64,000 nt of DNA from Arion vulgaris (lineage: Eukaryota > Mollusca > Gastropoda > Stylommatophora > Arionidae): positions 35,476,928-35,540,927 of the forward strand of contig CM036761.1 of assembly GCA_020796225.1 (NCBI GenBank), in the 5' to 3' direction. The translations under genes and the position numbers were made by a program. The notes below the pieces were generated by a model. That model saw nothing but the letters and a program-made list of their open reading frames with translations. It was not told the DNA's origin and searched no databases. Position 1 is the stretch's first letter. Each line of letters begins with the position of its first letter. Shown here piece by piece: positions 22,801-34,339 of the stretch.

Positions 22801-23464
22801 GTGTGTACATGAATCAACATACATTAAGATTGGTATGTGTGTAGACAGATGAATGTACACAATAATAATGGCCGTTTATCGTAAGCGATGAGGACAACAG
22901 CCCCCAGACGTGTATTGTTGCACACTTCTGGTATGTGCGGATGTGAATGTAGAGTTCAATCATGGAACCCAGCCCCCTACCTCAGATACATGTTCAGTGT
23001 TGAACATTGAGTGTTATCTTTTTTTGCAGATCGTTTATCTCCGTGCCCAAGCAATACGATAATTCTCAGCTATGTGAGTTCCTCTTGATGTCTGGTGTTG
23101 CAGTGCCGCATTTGACGGTCTTGCGTGAGCCCATGATGTCTATACCGAACCATGTTAGATGTTTTTTTATAGTATTTAGGAAGCGATTTAGCCGTCCACC
23201 AAACGGTCGTTTGCACTCATCTCTTGCTCTCTCTCTCTCTCTCTCTCTCTCGCGATCACCGCCAAGACCAATGTACTAGACTTCCCCATAAATTCTATTC
23301 ATATGGAAATCTGATTCATGCAGCCTTAGCATTGGTGTATTTTACGTCACATCTTCAGCACCATTTGGAGCTCTGGTGCTTATCCTTCAGCGATGTGTCC
23401 GGTTTCAGCCAGGTTTACTCGGTTCGATCTCCGTTCTGTATCCATCTAGTGTTTTTTACGGTGT
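22801..23464. other. Intron; unassigned, with a (CT)n run
   Basis: A CT dinucleotide run lies at about 23227-23250. A 60-residue open stretch at 23050-23150 (AVPHLTVLREPM) has no partner I recognise and does not fit the cyclase frame. Confidence 0.5.
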
Positions 23465-23577
23465 GGGGTAGCTAGCCCCACGCCTATCTCCTTAGTCGCC
23501 TCTTACGACATACGTGGCAGGTAACAGTTGTTCTATTCTTTACACCCCAATTTGGGCCCCGGTAACCACTCGGGCGA
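23465..23577 (-). mobile_element. SINE-A 5' part
   Basis: Minus-strand head cgcccgagtggttaccgggg and gtgtaaagaatagaacaact, truncated before the middle. Confidence 0.85.
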
Positions 23578-24010
23578 TCACTCATCTAGTTTGCCATACA
23601 TCATATGTTTTGAGATGTGTTTCACAGATAGACATCCGCCCAACATAACTAATTCTCACCTGGGTCCTCTGCAACATAGTGTAGAAACCTGAATCTTGTC
23701 TCTTTTGAGGACTCCGATATCTAGAATTGTGTCCTGCCATTGTATTCGGAATAATCTTAGATATGATAATGAGAATGTCCCGTAACCTTAACGGACAAGT
23801 AGATAAAGAAGTTACTGTCACTTCCCATTTTTAAGCCGTAGTATGAAGGAGGTAGAATGACAATTCCTTTCCACACTTGTAGAACTCGGGGATCGGAAAT
23901 TAACCCGTTTTGTGTCTGATTGAATAAGTCAACGTTCTACGTATTGCACTAATCCGTATCACAATCTGACATATACATCTGATAAATGCATAAATGTAGA
24001 CTTGTATCAT
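23578..24010. other. Intron; nothing recognised
   Basis: No motif found. Confidence 0.5.
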
Positions 24011-24014
24011 TAGC

Positions 24015-24445
24015 AGAGATATATCCAGAAAGAACTCAAAATCAAATAAAATTTGCTGAAGCTACAAATAAGAATGAGAAAATTGAAGTATTTTGACATA
24101 TAAAGAGACACGGAGAGTTGGAGAACACCATCATGGGAGTAGGCATCCCGGCAAAGCTGAGAAGATGAACACCAGCATGGGAGTAGGCATCCTGGCAAAG
24201 CTGAGAAGATAAACACCATCATGGGAGTAGGCATCCTGGCAAAGCTGAGAAGATGAACACCATCATGGGAGTAGGCATCCTGGCAAAGCTGAGAAGAGGA
24301 AGACCACGAATAAGATGGATTCAGGATATAAATGATGGCTTGAGCATGACGGCTGCACTGGCTTGACATCTGGCCTATGAGAGAGAGAAATTCTGAAGGA
24401 CTGTTAGGGTGGTAAAGTTCTACTCAGGACAAGTTATTTGATGAT
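24015..24445 (+). pseudogene. LINE-R 3' end with internal 44-bp tandem repeat
   Basis: Begins gagatatatccagaaagaac, includes an ORF end equivalent to RGRPRIRWIQDINDGLSMTA, and ends gatgatgatgat. Between about 24125 and 24295, acaccatcatgggagtaggc + atcctggcaaagctgagaag + atga is repeated four times inside what was coding sequence. Confidence 0.85.
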
Positions 24446-24449
24446 GATG

Positions 24450-24600
24450 ATGAAATACATAAAAGTATGGACGTAAACAAAGATATAAAAGTATGGACAT
24501 AAACAAAGATATAAAAGTATGGACATAAACAAAGATATAAAAGTATGGACATAAACAAAGATATAAAGTATGGACGTAAACAAAGATATAAGTAATAGAA
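24450..24600. repeat. 26-bp tandem repeat, about six copies
   Basis: Unit aaagatataaaagtatggac + ataaac, ending about 60 bases before exon C. Confidence 0.92.
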
Positions 24601-24657
24601 AGTTATGTAAGTATACACGGCCATACATTCTGATTTGCTCAACAATTTCAATCTCAG

Positions 24658-24787
24658 AATGAGTTCCTTAGACGATATGTTCAAGATCGGTCTCTACATC
24701 AATGACTTAAGCATGCATGACTCTAGCAGAGATCTTGTCCTGGCAGGCACACAGCAATCAGCGGAGCTTAAGTTAGCTCTAGACCAG
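24658..24787 (+). CDS. Gyc88E-like: Exon [12 protein letters not shown] block of the cyclase linker
   Basis: 130 nt between an atctcag acceptor and a GTAAGT donor. The first base completes an Ile codon (at|a) with exon B. The following 43 codons read [20 protein letters not shown] and then the [20 protein letters not shown] block. This region is very strongly conserved in soluble guanylate cyclases: it ends the H-NOX-associated domain and leads into the signalling helix, which carries the heme-domain signal to the catalytic dimer. It ends in phase 0 (LDQ). This is one of the most secure exons of the model. Confidence 0.95.
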
Positions 24788-24841
24788 GTAAGTAATTAAC
24801 TCAGTCTGGACCTCAATTATGTGTGTTTCACTAATGCTGTT

Positions 24842-24918
24842 CAGGGTGTTCAAGATAAAAGTAACCCGATTGGCAAGTTTTGATTTGTAAATCCGGCTAC
24901 TTTTATCTTGAACACCTT
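24842..24918. mobile_element. Tiny palindromic MITE (mariner-type ends)
   Basis: 19-bp perfect inverted repeats ggtgttcaagataaaagta (24845-24863) and tacttttatcttgaacacc (24898-24916) enclose 34 bases. It would form a strong hairpin in the intron after exon C. Confidence 0.75.
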
Positions 24919-25270
24919 ATACAAGTTTGTGAGAGTGAAGGATCATTGACAGAGAAGGTGAGAGACTCAGGTGTGCATCTTTATGTAGCAAATCCTTCGC
25001 AGAACTTCTCCCTCATAACAATCCGTCTGAAATACTCTATACCTCAAGCCAGTTCTACCATTTTCTTTATTGTCGTGTTCAAGGTTTCCATAATATCTTG
25101 TCGTCACCGTCATCTACTGCCTTGCCTTCTAGAAACTATCCCCTTCATTCTTGCTATATGTAAACCACTGTGAGATTAATCTAACCAAAATATTTCAGCT
25201 TCCAATGCATGGTATTGTTAATGAGCCAATGTTCCACTATGTGTAAAGAACGGCAAATCTTAAATGTACA
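24919..25270. other. Intron; nothing recognised
   Basis: No motif found. Confidence 0.5.
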
Positions 25271-25289
25271 TTTCCTGGATATAGTGAAA

Positions 25290-26380
25290 GAGAACTGAGG
25301 GCTTAAGAAGTTAACTAAGCATAGAAAACACACATCATGATGGAATGAAGAAGTTAACTAAGCATAGAAAATACACATCATGATGGAATGAAGAAGTTAA
25401 CTAAGCATAGAAAGCACACATCATGATGGAATGAAGAAGTTAACTAAGCATAGAAAATACACATCATGATGGAATGAAAAAGTTAACTAAGCATAGAAAG
25501 CACACATCATGATGGAATGAAGAAGTTAACTAAGCATAGAAAACACACATCATGATGGAATGAAGAAGTTAACTAAGCATAGAAACACACATCATGATGG
25601 AATGAAGAAGTTAACTAAACATAGAAAGCACACATCATGATGGAATGAAGAAGTTTAACTGCCACATAAGCATAGAAAGCACACATCATGATGGAATGAA
25701 GAAGTTAACTAAGCATAGAAAGCACACATCATGATGGAATGAAGAAGTTAACTAAGCATAGAAAGCACACATCATGATGGAATGAAGAAGTTAACTAAGC
25801 ACAGAAAACACACATCATGATGGAATGAAGAAGTTAACTAAGCATAGAAAATACACATCATGATGGAATGAAAAAGTTAACTAAGCATAGAAAGCACACA
25901 TCATGATGGAATGAAGAAGTTAACTAAGCATAGAAAATACACATCATGATGGAATGAAAAAGTTAACTAAGCATAGAAAATACACATCATGATGGAATGA
26001 AGAAGTTAACTAAGCATAGAAAGCACACATCATGATGGAATGAAGAAGTTAACTAAGCATAGAAAATACACATCATGATGGAATGAAAAAGTTAACTAAG
26101 CATAGAAAATACACATCATGATGGAATGAAAAAGTTAACTAAGCATAGAAAGCACACATCATGATGGAATGAAGAAGTTAACTAAGCATAGAATACATCA
26201 TGGGAAAGTACTAGCATAAGACACATCATGATGGAATGAAGAAGTTAACTAAGCATAGAAAATACACATCATGATGGAATGAAAAAGTTAACTAAGCATA
26301 GAAAGCACACATCATGATGGAATGAAGAAGTTAACTAAGCATAGAAAATACACATCATGATGGAATGAAGAAGTTAAAAG
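25290..26380. repeat. 43-bp minisatellite, about 25 copies
   Basis: Unit gaagaagttaactaagcata + gaaagcacacatcatgatgg + aat. Variants alternate aaagcacac, aaaatacac and aaaacacac, which suggests higher-order amplification. One aberrant stretch lies at 26190-26220. Confidence 0.96.
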
Positions 26381-26479
26381 TGCTATCAAAGAAAAGACAA
26401 AAATGTTTTCACAAGTGGCAAAAGTCAAAATTAATTGATGATAATTAGATCCAATACCGCATGTGTGTTGACGGGACCT

Positions 26480-26720
26480 GTAAGGGAAGGGGGATAATAT
26501 TAACACTGCTACCTACAGGGCATGTCGTAATAGGCAACTGATGTAGGATCCTAGGGAAGCTACCCTAGTAAATAAAAAGAGTATCTCAGAAACCTGATGT
26601 GCTGGCATGCTTGTAGGCAAATAACCTGCACAACGTACAATAGTTCTTAAGCTCAGATCACATACAAATCACAAAGAGGAGTTTAACAAGTGGTCGATAT
26701 AGAGAATTTGAAGACGAAGA
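26480..26720 (+). mobile_element. SINE-B
   Basis: Contains ctacctacagggcatgtcgt, gaagctaccctagtaaataa and acaagtggtcgatatagaga. Moderately diverged. Confidence 0.82.
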
Positions 26721-27735
26721 ATACACAATACAGAAAGACAATAAAGGAATAGTATCAATAAAGTAAAATAAGCTCGATCGGAATTTTAGTCAAATTAAAG
26801 AGAATATTTAACGAAATTATGCACTAAGACACCAAGAAAGTTTTACAGAACTATCAAGGCAATGAGACTAAGAAATGAACAATTCATTCCAGTTGCCATT
26901 ATAACTAACAAGTCAAAGTCCCCACTTACCAACAGCCAAGATATTAAAAACAGAGTCTCGCCTCAACAATTCCAACAGCGTCCTGAGGCCCAGTACAAAA
27001 GTTCTATGTTGATTGATTAATCGTGTTCATATTTGGTATGTAGTTCTTTTCGTTCTGTACCAGTATCGACATCCATCTTTATCAATCTGGTCAGTGGCTA
27101 GGATTAACAGTCCTGAAACTCCTATATTCAGAAAGACTCTCTAGTCGTGTTAATAAAATGTCATGATATTCTACAGTAAGGCGGTATCCACTACAAGACG
27201 ACCTGCACTGGCTGCACAGTTCAAATCGTTGTCCCAAGTTCATCAGCAAACTAAATAAAAGTTTCAACTAAAACGCCCTGATCTAGCAACAAATATTAGT
27301 TACATATTAACACTCAAAACAAAAACCAAAATAAACGACATACAGAAAACAGGTGTTTTCTATTAAAAAGTTTAACTACAAAATACAAGGAATTAATATA
27401 AATACGAAATTAAAAACCGAAAAAAAAAAAGAAAAGCGGAAAAATATGTTAAAACCGAGAAAGGAGAGAGAGATATTTAGACAAATAGACTCGTATGCAA
27501 TCTGACAGGCATACTTTGTATTGAAGTGATATACATTTTTTATTCCTTTGAGTTTTCGTAGTTCATGCCCAGTTTTACATATGCTCTGCGTGTTTGTTCC
27601 TGTTATTATAATATTATACATGCAGCATTAGCGTCACTGACAAGTCTGTCAATCACGTAGAGCACGCTTACATCCTACAATCCGGTTAAGTTGTCCTAAT
27701 TTCCTAACAGATCTATCTTTGCCATCTTGCACTCT
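26721..27735. other. Intron; about 1 kb with nothing recognised
   Basis: AT-rich, no repeat shared clearly with the rest of the window, ending in the exon D acceptor. Confidence 0.5.
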
Positions 27736-27739
27736 GCAG

Positions 27740-27886
27740 GAACAAGAGAAGAGTAGATTGTTGGAGCAGAGCATGATCAAGTTAGACCAGGAAATGCAGA
27801 GAACAGACGCTCTTCTGTATCAAATGATACCCAAACCTGTGGCAGATCGGCTTAGAAAGGGTGTACCGTCTGTGGAAACTTGTCAG
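27740..27886 (+). CDS. Gyc88E-like: Exon D: signalling helix (coiled coil) of the cyclase
   Basis: 147 nt, 49 codons, phase 0 at both ends, after a tctgcag acceptor and before a GTAAGA donor. It codes a heptad-like helix ([20 protein letters not shown]) followed by [20 protein letters not shown]. This is the dimerising S-helix and the LLYQMIP...ADRLR motif found immediately before the catalytic domain of nucleotide cyclases. It ends with VPSVETCQ. A (ACT)n tract starts about 120 bases downstream of the donor. Confidence 0.96.
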
Positions 27887-28004
27887 GTAAGATGAAAATA
27901 AGCTGGCGGTTAAAGCGAGAAGTAGTTACTGTGTCACTCAGGCTCTAACGATGGATGACTGCACGTACGAAGGATCTGTATACAGGAGTTACTAAAGTTC
28001 CTCC

Positions 28005-28725
28005 TCCTACTACTACTACTAGTAATACTATTACTAATAATACTAAAACTACTACTGATGCTATTACTACTACTACTACTACTACTAAAACTTATACTAC
28101 CATTATTACTACTAATATTACTACTGATACTATTGCTACTACTACTACTAGTAATACTATTACTAATAATACTAAAACTACTACTGATGCTATTACTACT
28201 ACTACTACTACTAAAACTTATACTACTATTATTACTACTACTACTACTATTATTACTACTAATACTACTACTGATACTATTGCTACTACTACTACTACCG
28301 CTGATACTACTACTACTACTACCACTATTACTACTAATACCACTACTACTTATGTTATTGCTACTACTAATACTACTACTACTAATACTACTATTACTAC
28401 TAAAACTACTAAAGTTATTACTAATACTACTACTATTACTACAACTACTACTTCTACTACTGCTAAAATAACTACTACTACTTTTACTACTGCTACTACT
28501 ACTGCTACTACTACTAATACTTCTACTATTACTACTACTACTGCTACTACTACTATTGCAACTACTGGTATTACTGATGTTACTGTTACTATTGCAACTA
28601 CTGGTATTACTGATGTTACTGTTACTACTACTATTGCAACTACTGGTATTACTGATGTTACTGCTACTACTACTATTGCAACTACTGGTATTACTGATGT
28701 TACTGCTACTACTAAGAGATCTAAA
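28005..28725 (+). repeat. Imperfect (ACT)n trinucleotide tract, about 700 bp
   Basis: Long run of act/att/acc triplets with few interruptions, so a 290-codon Thr-rich frame and a Leu-rich frame are open. It starts about 120 bases after the exon D donor. At 28560-28715 a 40-45-bp unit (gcaactactggtattactga) is itself repeated four times. Confidence 0.95.
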
Positions 28726-28734
28726 GTAGAAGAA

Positions 28735-28972
28735 TTAACTTTGTTGAATTTGGTTTTGTACTTAATTGCTCAGTCTCTCTCAGCAGAAATGGTACGCCCC
28801 CTGCCGAGAGTATTGCACACATCACGAAATCCGTAGCTTCAGCAAATATCCGAAGGATTTCCGGAAAAAATCTACTACCCGAGAACAGAACGACGCATTC
28901 CGGATTCGATCCCACAACCTTGACATCGCAAGGCAATAGCTTAACCACAGAGAGCCATACTTCCACTGCTTC
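28735..28972 (-). mobile_element. SINE-F, tRNA-derived
   Basis: The minus strand has tRNA-like head gtggaagtatggctctctgt + ggttaagctattgccttgcg and B-box-like gttgtgggatcgaatccgga. It is inserted at the end of the ACT tract, and its head is included in the 116-bp array that follows. Confidence 0.8.
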
Positions 28973-29620
28973 TACTGCATCTCTGTTGCTACTACTAAAC
29001 TGTCTTGCTCAATTAGAGCACAGAGTTGGTTGCAATTGACAACGCAAGGCAATAGCTTAACCACAGAGAGCCATACTTCCACTGCTTCTACTGCATCTCT
29101 GTTGCTACTACTAAACTGTCTTGCTCAATTAGAGCACAGAGTTGGTTACAATTGACAACGCAAGGCAATAGCTTAACCACAGAGAGCCATACTTCCACTG
29201 CTTCTACTGCATCTCTGTTGTTACTACTAAACTGTCTTGCTCAATTAGAGCACAGAGTTGGTTGCAATTGACAACGCAAGGCAATAGCTTAACCACAGAG
29301 AGCCATACTTCCACTGCTTCTACTGCATCTCTGTTGCTACTACTAAACTGTCTTGCTCAATTAGAGCACAGAGTTGGTTGCAATTGACAACGCAAGGCAA
29401 TAGCTTAACCACAGAGAGCCATACTTCCACTGCTTCTACTGCATCTCTGTTGTTACTACTAAACTGTCTTGCTCAATTAGAGCACAGAGTTGGTTGCAAT
29501 TGACAACGCAAGGCAATAGCTTAACCACAGAGAGCCATACTTCCACTGCTTCTACTGCATCTCTGTTGCTACTACTAAACTGTCTTGCTCAATTAGAGCA
29601 CAGAGTTGGTTGCAATTGCT
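28945..29620. repeat. 116-bp tandem repeat, about six copies, spanning a SINE head and its flank
   Basis: Each unit holds the first 40 or so bases of SINE-F (caaggcaatagcttaaccac) and then flank with leftover ctactgcatctctgttgcta triplets. Copies of cgcaaggc at 29043, 29159 and 29275 give the period. Copies are nearly identical, so the array is young. Confidence 0.95.
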
Positions 29621-30033
29621 AAGCTTCTTCGCAGAATTCTACAATGTATTATCTTCTTCAGCTCTAACCACGGTACCCCACATATCTCACCCTCCTTATC
29701 ACATGTTCTTCGCTTTGCAATCCACAAACGCAATCCGAAGGAGAACAGTAGAACAGGAACTGAAAGAAAGAAATCACAGCTGGAACACAATACAGAGAAC
29801 AGAAAAGAACAGAGAAGAATGACATGCATGTGTTGTTGTTGTAAACACCAAGGGCATCAAATGCTCATGAGAACAAACAATGAAAAAACCAACAAGAAGC
29901 TCATTAACCAGAACAAGCTAGTATTGGAAATACAAAAAAGTAACCAGACAGTTTGCAAACAATTACTATAACATAACGGATACAAAAATTAAATGAAAGC
30001 GTTAATTATATTTTATTACAGCTTTAAAGTAAA

Positions 30034-30081
<48 letters not shown>

Positions 30082-30125
30082 TTCTCTCTTTCTTGCGTTT
30101 TCTCTAATAATGGAGTTGCTTAACA
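29621..30125. other. Intron; unassigned, with a (CT)n run
   Basis: A CT run lies at about 30036-30078. The rest is unrecognised. Confidence 0.5.
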
Positions 30126-30129
30126 GTGT

Positions 30130-31030
30130 CAAAAAATGAAGAGAATTCTAGAACGGTCTCTTGTGTGCGTTTCGTATATGGATGCCTTTCACTGGCTCTG
30201 TTATTTCTGTGGTCCACAACCTATTGAGCGTCTTAAGTGTTGCGTTTTATTCACTGTATCTGAACAACATTGCACTTTGAAGACGCACAGTCTGTTTGGC
30301 AATCCGGTTGTGTGGTCGTACCATTTAATTTGTTGTTTCTTGATGAAATTCAGTAATGAAGTCGTACCAACCTTTTACTTGATGTCTTCATTACTAAACT
30401 GGTCTGTACTCGATACTCCCATCATTCTACATAGACACTTTATCTCTGTCGGGACTAGTTTTCTTCTATCATTTGATGTCAGCGGCCAGGTTTGGCACTG
30501 ATAGCATAAATGATATTTATATAAATGATAACACTTTTTTCTCCTCGATCCAGAAGTACCTGAGCTTTCAGCTAGCTCTTCGGCTCGGTGGCATGGACAT
30601 CGTAACCCTTCGGTTCGGTGCCACAAACACCCTAAATCTGGAGAACCTCTGGCTTTTCTGCCAGCCCGCAGAATTGAATCGCACTCACAAGGGGCTTGTC
30701 ACTCGTCGTCCAACGCGCTGCGAACACGCTGGGCAGGCGGGCATAAAGAATGCTCTTTTAGTGTACGTCGTGAGATATTTGTATTTTAAAACTGCTGTCA
30801 TTTATCCTAGTATCCTATTTTTTTAACTTACTTTATTGCATCTATGTTGGACTCCGTAGGTTATTCCTTTTTATGTGCATAAGAAATTCTTCCCAGATAT
30901 ATAACGTCTTTTATTTGTTTTAATTGATGCTTGCTAATAGAGATATTTGTAGTTCTTTTGTCTCTAGCGAGTGTCATTACTTCTGTTTTTTCTATATTGA
31001 TTTTCATCTTGTAGTCTTCCTATGTTAACT
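30130..31030 (-). pseudogene. LINE fragment, minus strand, interrupted by SINE-E
   Basis: Homologous to 56160-56720: shares tttgttgtttcttgatgaaa and atagacac.t.atctctgtc, i.e. an RCLRRMLGV..R..LRNEDI ORF end on the minus strand. SINE-E at 30530-30755 splits it, and the similarity resumes at about 30775 (atttatcctagtatcctatt). Confidence 0.7.
30530..30755 (-). mobile_element. SINE-E, tRNA-derived
   Basis: The minus strand starts gcccgcctgcccagcgtgtt and carries cgagtgacaagccccttgtg. It sits inside the LINE fragment. Confidence 0.88.
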
Positions 31031-31540
31031 CAAGTGTGCAAGACGAAAACGGTGCCAATTAATAGTTAAGACACGATCATACCCGACAGTTCATTTATTT
31101 ACTAATTAATTTATAGTTGACTGAATTCATGTGCATTGATGTAGATATTAAACCTGCTGACCTATTTTTGATGTAATGCCAGCTCACAAGTAATGAGTCA
31201 AATACTTTCGTAAAATTGTTTGCTCACTTAATTATCCGCATTCCATTTTTTTACTCCAAATAAACAAAAGTCCACATTTTTTAGCTAATGAACGGCTACA
31301 TAAAAAATTGCACCGGTAAATTCATGGGCTGTATAATTACTTCAGAATGTGACGCATTATAATAGAGTGTTCATAAAAAATACGGAATTTTTCTTCGTTA
31401 AAATATCTATTTCAACAACAACTAAACGAAATAAAAATTGCATGCGTCATTGAAATTGCGTTATATCTGCCAATTTGATGTCGCAATAGCATATTTGGTT
31501 TTTTATACACAAGTTTAGCATATATAATCTGAATCGTCCT
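31031..31540. other. Intron; nothing recognised
   Basis: AT-rich, no motif found. Confidence 0.5.
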
Positions 31541-31659
31541 CATCAGTTGCCGTCTCCGCATGGAAGGATGGCTGCAATTGCTCTCCAACATCCTCTGCCT
31601 CTTACCTTGATGGTTCTCTCTTCCACTTTGTAATTTGTTCGTCTCTTTATGCTGTCTTT

Positions 31660-32095
31660 AAACTTGTGTCTCCATCTTTCTCTTGATGTTACCTTCCACC
31701 TTGTGTCTCCGTCTTTCTCTTGATGTTACCTTCCACCTTGTGTCTCCATCTTTCTCTTGATGTTACCTTCCACCTTGTGTCTCCGTCTTTCTCTTGATGT
31801 TACCTTCCACCTTGTGTCTCCGTCTTTCTCTTGATGTTACCTTCCAACTTGTGTCTCCGTCTTTCTCTTTATATTACCTTCCACCTTGTGTCTCCGTCTT
31901 TCTCTTGATGTTACCTTCCACCTTGTGTCTCCGTCTTTCTCTTGATGTTACCTTCCACCTTGTGTCTCCGTCTTTCTCTTGATGTTACCTTCCACCTTGT
32001 GTCTCCGTCTTTCTCTTGATGTTACCTTCCACCTTGTGTCTCCGTCTTTCTCTTGATGTTACCTTCCACCTTGTGTCTCTGTCTTTCTCTTGATC
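31660..32095. repeat. 37-bp minisatellite, about 11 copies
   Basis: Unit cttccaccttgtgtctccgt + ctttctcttgatgttac. The preceding 31545-31660 looks like an antisense LINE 3' region, so this may be another LINE-seeded array. Confidence 0.93.
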
Positions 32096-32129
32096 TTCAT
32101 TTTAATATAATTAAACCACACGTGTGTTG

Positions 32130-32712
32130 CCAGTATCCTCAAGAGGAGCAAAGAATAGTAACACTGCGACCTACAAGGCATGCCGTAAGAGTCGACTAAT
32201 GTAGGGACCCAGGGAAGCTACTCTAGTAAATAAAAGCGTCGCAGAAATCGGATGTTCTGGCCTACTTGTAGGTGCATAACTGGCACAAAGTACAATCGCT
32301 CTTATGCTCGAATCGCATACAAATCATAAAGAGTAGTTAACAAGTGGTCGTTACTCAATATTCATTACTCAATATAGCTCGAAGTATAATAAGGGTTCTT
32401 TTACTACTTTTTTTAAAACTATCGTACCTTACAACTTTTCATTTCATTTCACTTTATCTTCTTCTTTGCGTTCGTTCTTTACGACCAATTTTAATCACTC
32501 TTTGTGATGTATTTGATCTTTGCCAAGAATGTGTATACGTTGCATATTGGTTTGGTAGGCCCCTAAACGCATAGACTTCTACACGTTTAGGACACGCGCA
32601 TCCAATTTCAGCCAAACCTCCTTAGTCGCCTCTTACGACATGCGTGGCAGGTAACAGTGGTTCTATTCTTTACACCCCAAATTTGGGCCCCGGTAACTAC
32701 TCGGGCGATTTC
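32130..32712. mobile_element. Composite: SINE-B (+), linker, SINE-A (-), tail to tail
   Basis: SINE-B runs 32130-about 32345. A linker of about 105 bp (ttactcaatattcattactc) follows, then SINE-A on the minus strand to 32712 (head cgcccgagtagttaccgggg). The linker and both SINE ends are the reverse complement of 9775-9960. Confidence 0.85.
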
Positions 32713-33230
32713 ACTTTACAACTAGTGAGTTATTTTTTTCTTTCTGCTACTTAACTGTGGTGTCAACTTTTTATTTTATATTTCTTATTACTACTATTGT
32801 TGCCAATTTTTTTTGTCTTTATTGCTGATCAAACTTTTTATTTTATATTTCTTATTACTACTATTGTTGCCTATTTTTTTGGTGTCTTTATTTGCTGATC
32901 AAACTTTTTATTTTCATGTTCTGTGAAATCAGTGGTATTTTTGTCAAGGTCGTGCTAATAACATTTATGTCCTGTTGTCTAGTACCTTGACCTAATTTTA
33001 AAATATTTGTTTTCCATATTGATTTTAAGGCACTTAATAAAAGTGCTCATTTCAACACAATAAAAAATAGAAGAGTGCAAACTTCAGTTTTTGTTTAGAA
33101 CATTTTCCAGAGATGGCTCAGTTTCGAATTCATGAGAAAAAAACATGTTGGATATTATAATGAATACAGGAGAAGATTGTAGTAAAACTATATACCCAAC
33201 CTGATTTATCAATTGATTGATTGATTGATT
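32713..33230. other. Intron; short imperfect duplication
   Basis: A roughly 70-bp segment with tttttattttatatttctta + ttactactattgttgcc is present twice at about 32765-32910. Otherwise unrecognised. Confidence 0.6.
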
Positions 33231-33235
33231 GAATT

Positions 33236-33490
33236 ATTCGCTCGTGTGGTGCCGGCGCCCGCTAGGGAGGCAAAGAATAGTACCAATGAAACCTACAAGG
33301 CATGTCTTAATAGGTAGGGGTCTAGGGAACCCACCCTAGTAAATAAAAAGCGTCGCAGAAATCGGATGTGCTGGCCTACATGGAGGCGCCTAACTGGCAC
33401 AACGTACAATCTCTCTTATGCTCAGATCACATACAGATCACACAGAGTGGTTAACAAGTAGTCGATATAGAGCGTTCGAATACGGAAAAA

Positions 33491-33492
<2 letters not shown>
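33236..33492 (+). mobile_element. SINE-B, near full length
   Basis: Head cgctcgtgtggtgccggcgc through cgatatagagcgttcgaata. It is flanked on both sides by ATTG runs, so it probably landed in or next to a SINE-C tail. Confidence 0.88.
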
Positions 33493-33537
<45 letters not shown>

Positions 33538-33700
33538 AGACCATCATCATTGCACTTCGGTGAGTAACCACCTTTGCTGCGATCTTTTTCTTACACAGGA
33601 AGATCTCAGTTGCAGTGCACTAACTCCGCAACACCGGCGACCGGTCCCCTGTGTAATTTAGAAGACGTTGAAAATATGCTGTAGGAATTTAATTATTTAA
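33493..33700 (-). mobile_element. SINE-C 3' half
   Basis: Long attgattgattg run, then ttcttacacaggaagatctc and tccgcaacaccggcgacc. Confidence 0.82.
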
Positions 33701-33864
33701 CCTTTCTTACCAAACGCGAAACACGTACAAGCAAAATAAATTAGTTTTACAACTTATAAAAACAAGATACAACAACATGTGGACCAAAAAACCTTTATCA
33801 AGCAAAGGATATAAAACAAACGGAATAGTGACTATGTTTGTATATACAAATATACATGAAAAAT

Positions 33865-34045
33865 CCATTATTTCAGAAATCTCATTAATGAAACTTATAA
33901 ACTGAATAACATATTTCATAAATCTCATTAATGAAACTTATAAACTGAATAACATATTTCAGAAATCTCATTAATGAAACTTATAAACTGAATAACATAT
34001 TTCAGAAATCTCATTAATGAAACTTATAGACTGAATAACATATTT
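33865..34045. repeat. 43-bp tandem repeat, four copies
   Basis: Unit ataacatatttcagaaatct + cattaatgaaacttataaac + tga. Confidence 0.93.
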
Positions 34046-34124
34046 CAGAATATATACGTTCATTTACATTTTATCCAAAATATAAAAATAAATTGTCAAT
34101 TTGTTTTGTATATTTGTTAATGTA

Positions 34125-34335
34125 TGAAAATAAAACAAGATAGTGATGTAGTTAATATATGTCATTATATAAAGAAAATAAAACAAGATATTGATGTAGT
34201 TAATATATGTCATTATATAAAGAAAATAAAACAAGATATTGATGTAGTTAATATATGTCATTATATAAAGAAAATAAAACAAGATATTGATGTAGTTAAT
34301 ATATGTCATTATATAAAGAAAATAAACAATTGATG
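34125..34335. repeat. 48-bp tandem repeat, about 4.5 copies
   Basis: Unit gaaaataaaacaagatattg + atgtagttaatatatgtcat + tatataaa. Its length is a multiple of three, so both strands carry repeat-long open frames that are not genes. Confidence 0.93.
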
Positions 34336-34339
34336 TAGT

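Noticed and set aside
23028..23160. Possible additional cyclase exon after a tttgcag acceptor
   Set aside because: The conserved block expected between exons A and C is already supplied in phase by exon B. The peptide here (SQLCEFLLMSGVAVPHL) does not match the family.
27955..28836. Thr-rich 293-codon and Leu-rich frames
   Set aside because: Compositional result of an (ACT)n tract inside the intron after exon D.
25290..29620. CRISPR-like regular repeats
   Set aside because: Units are contiguous without unique spacers and the window is eukaryotic.
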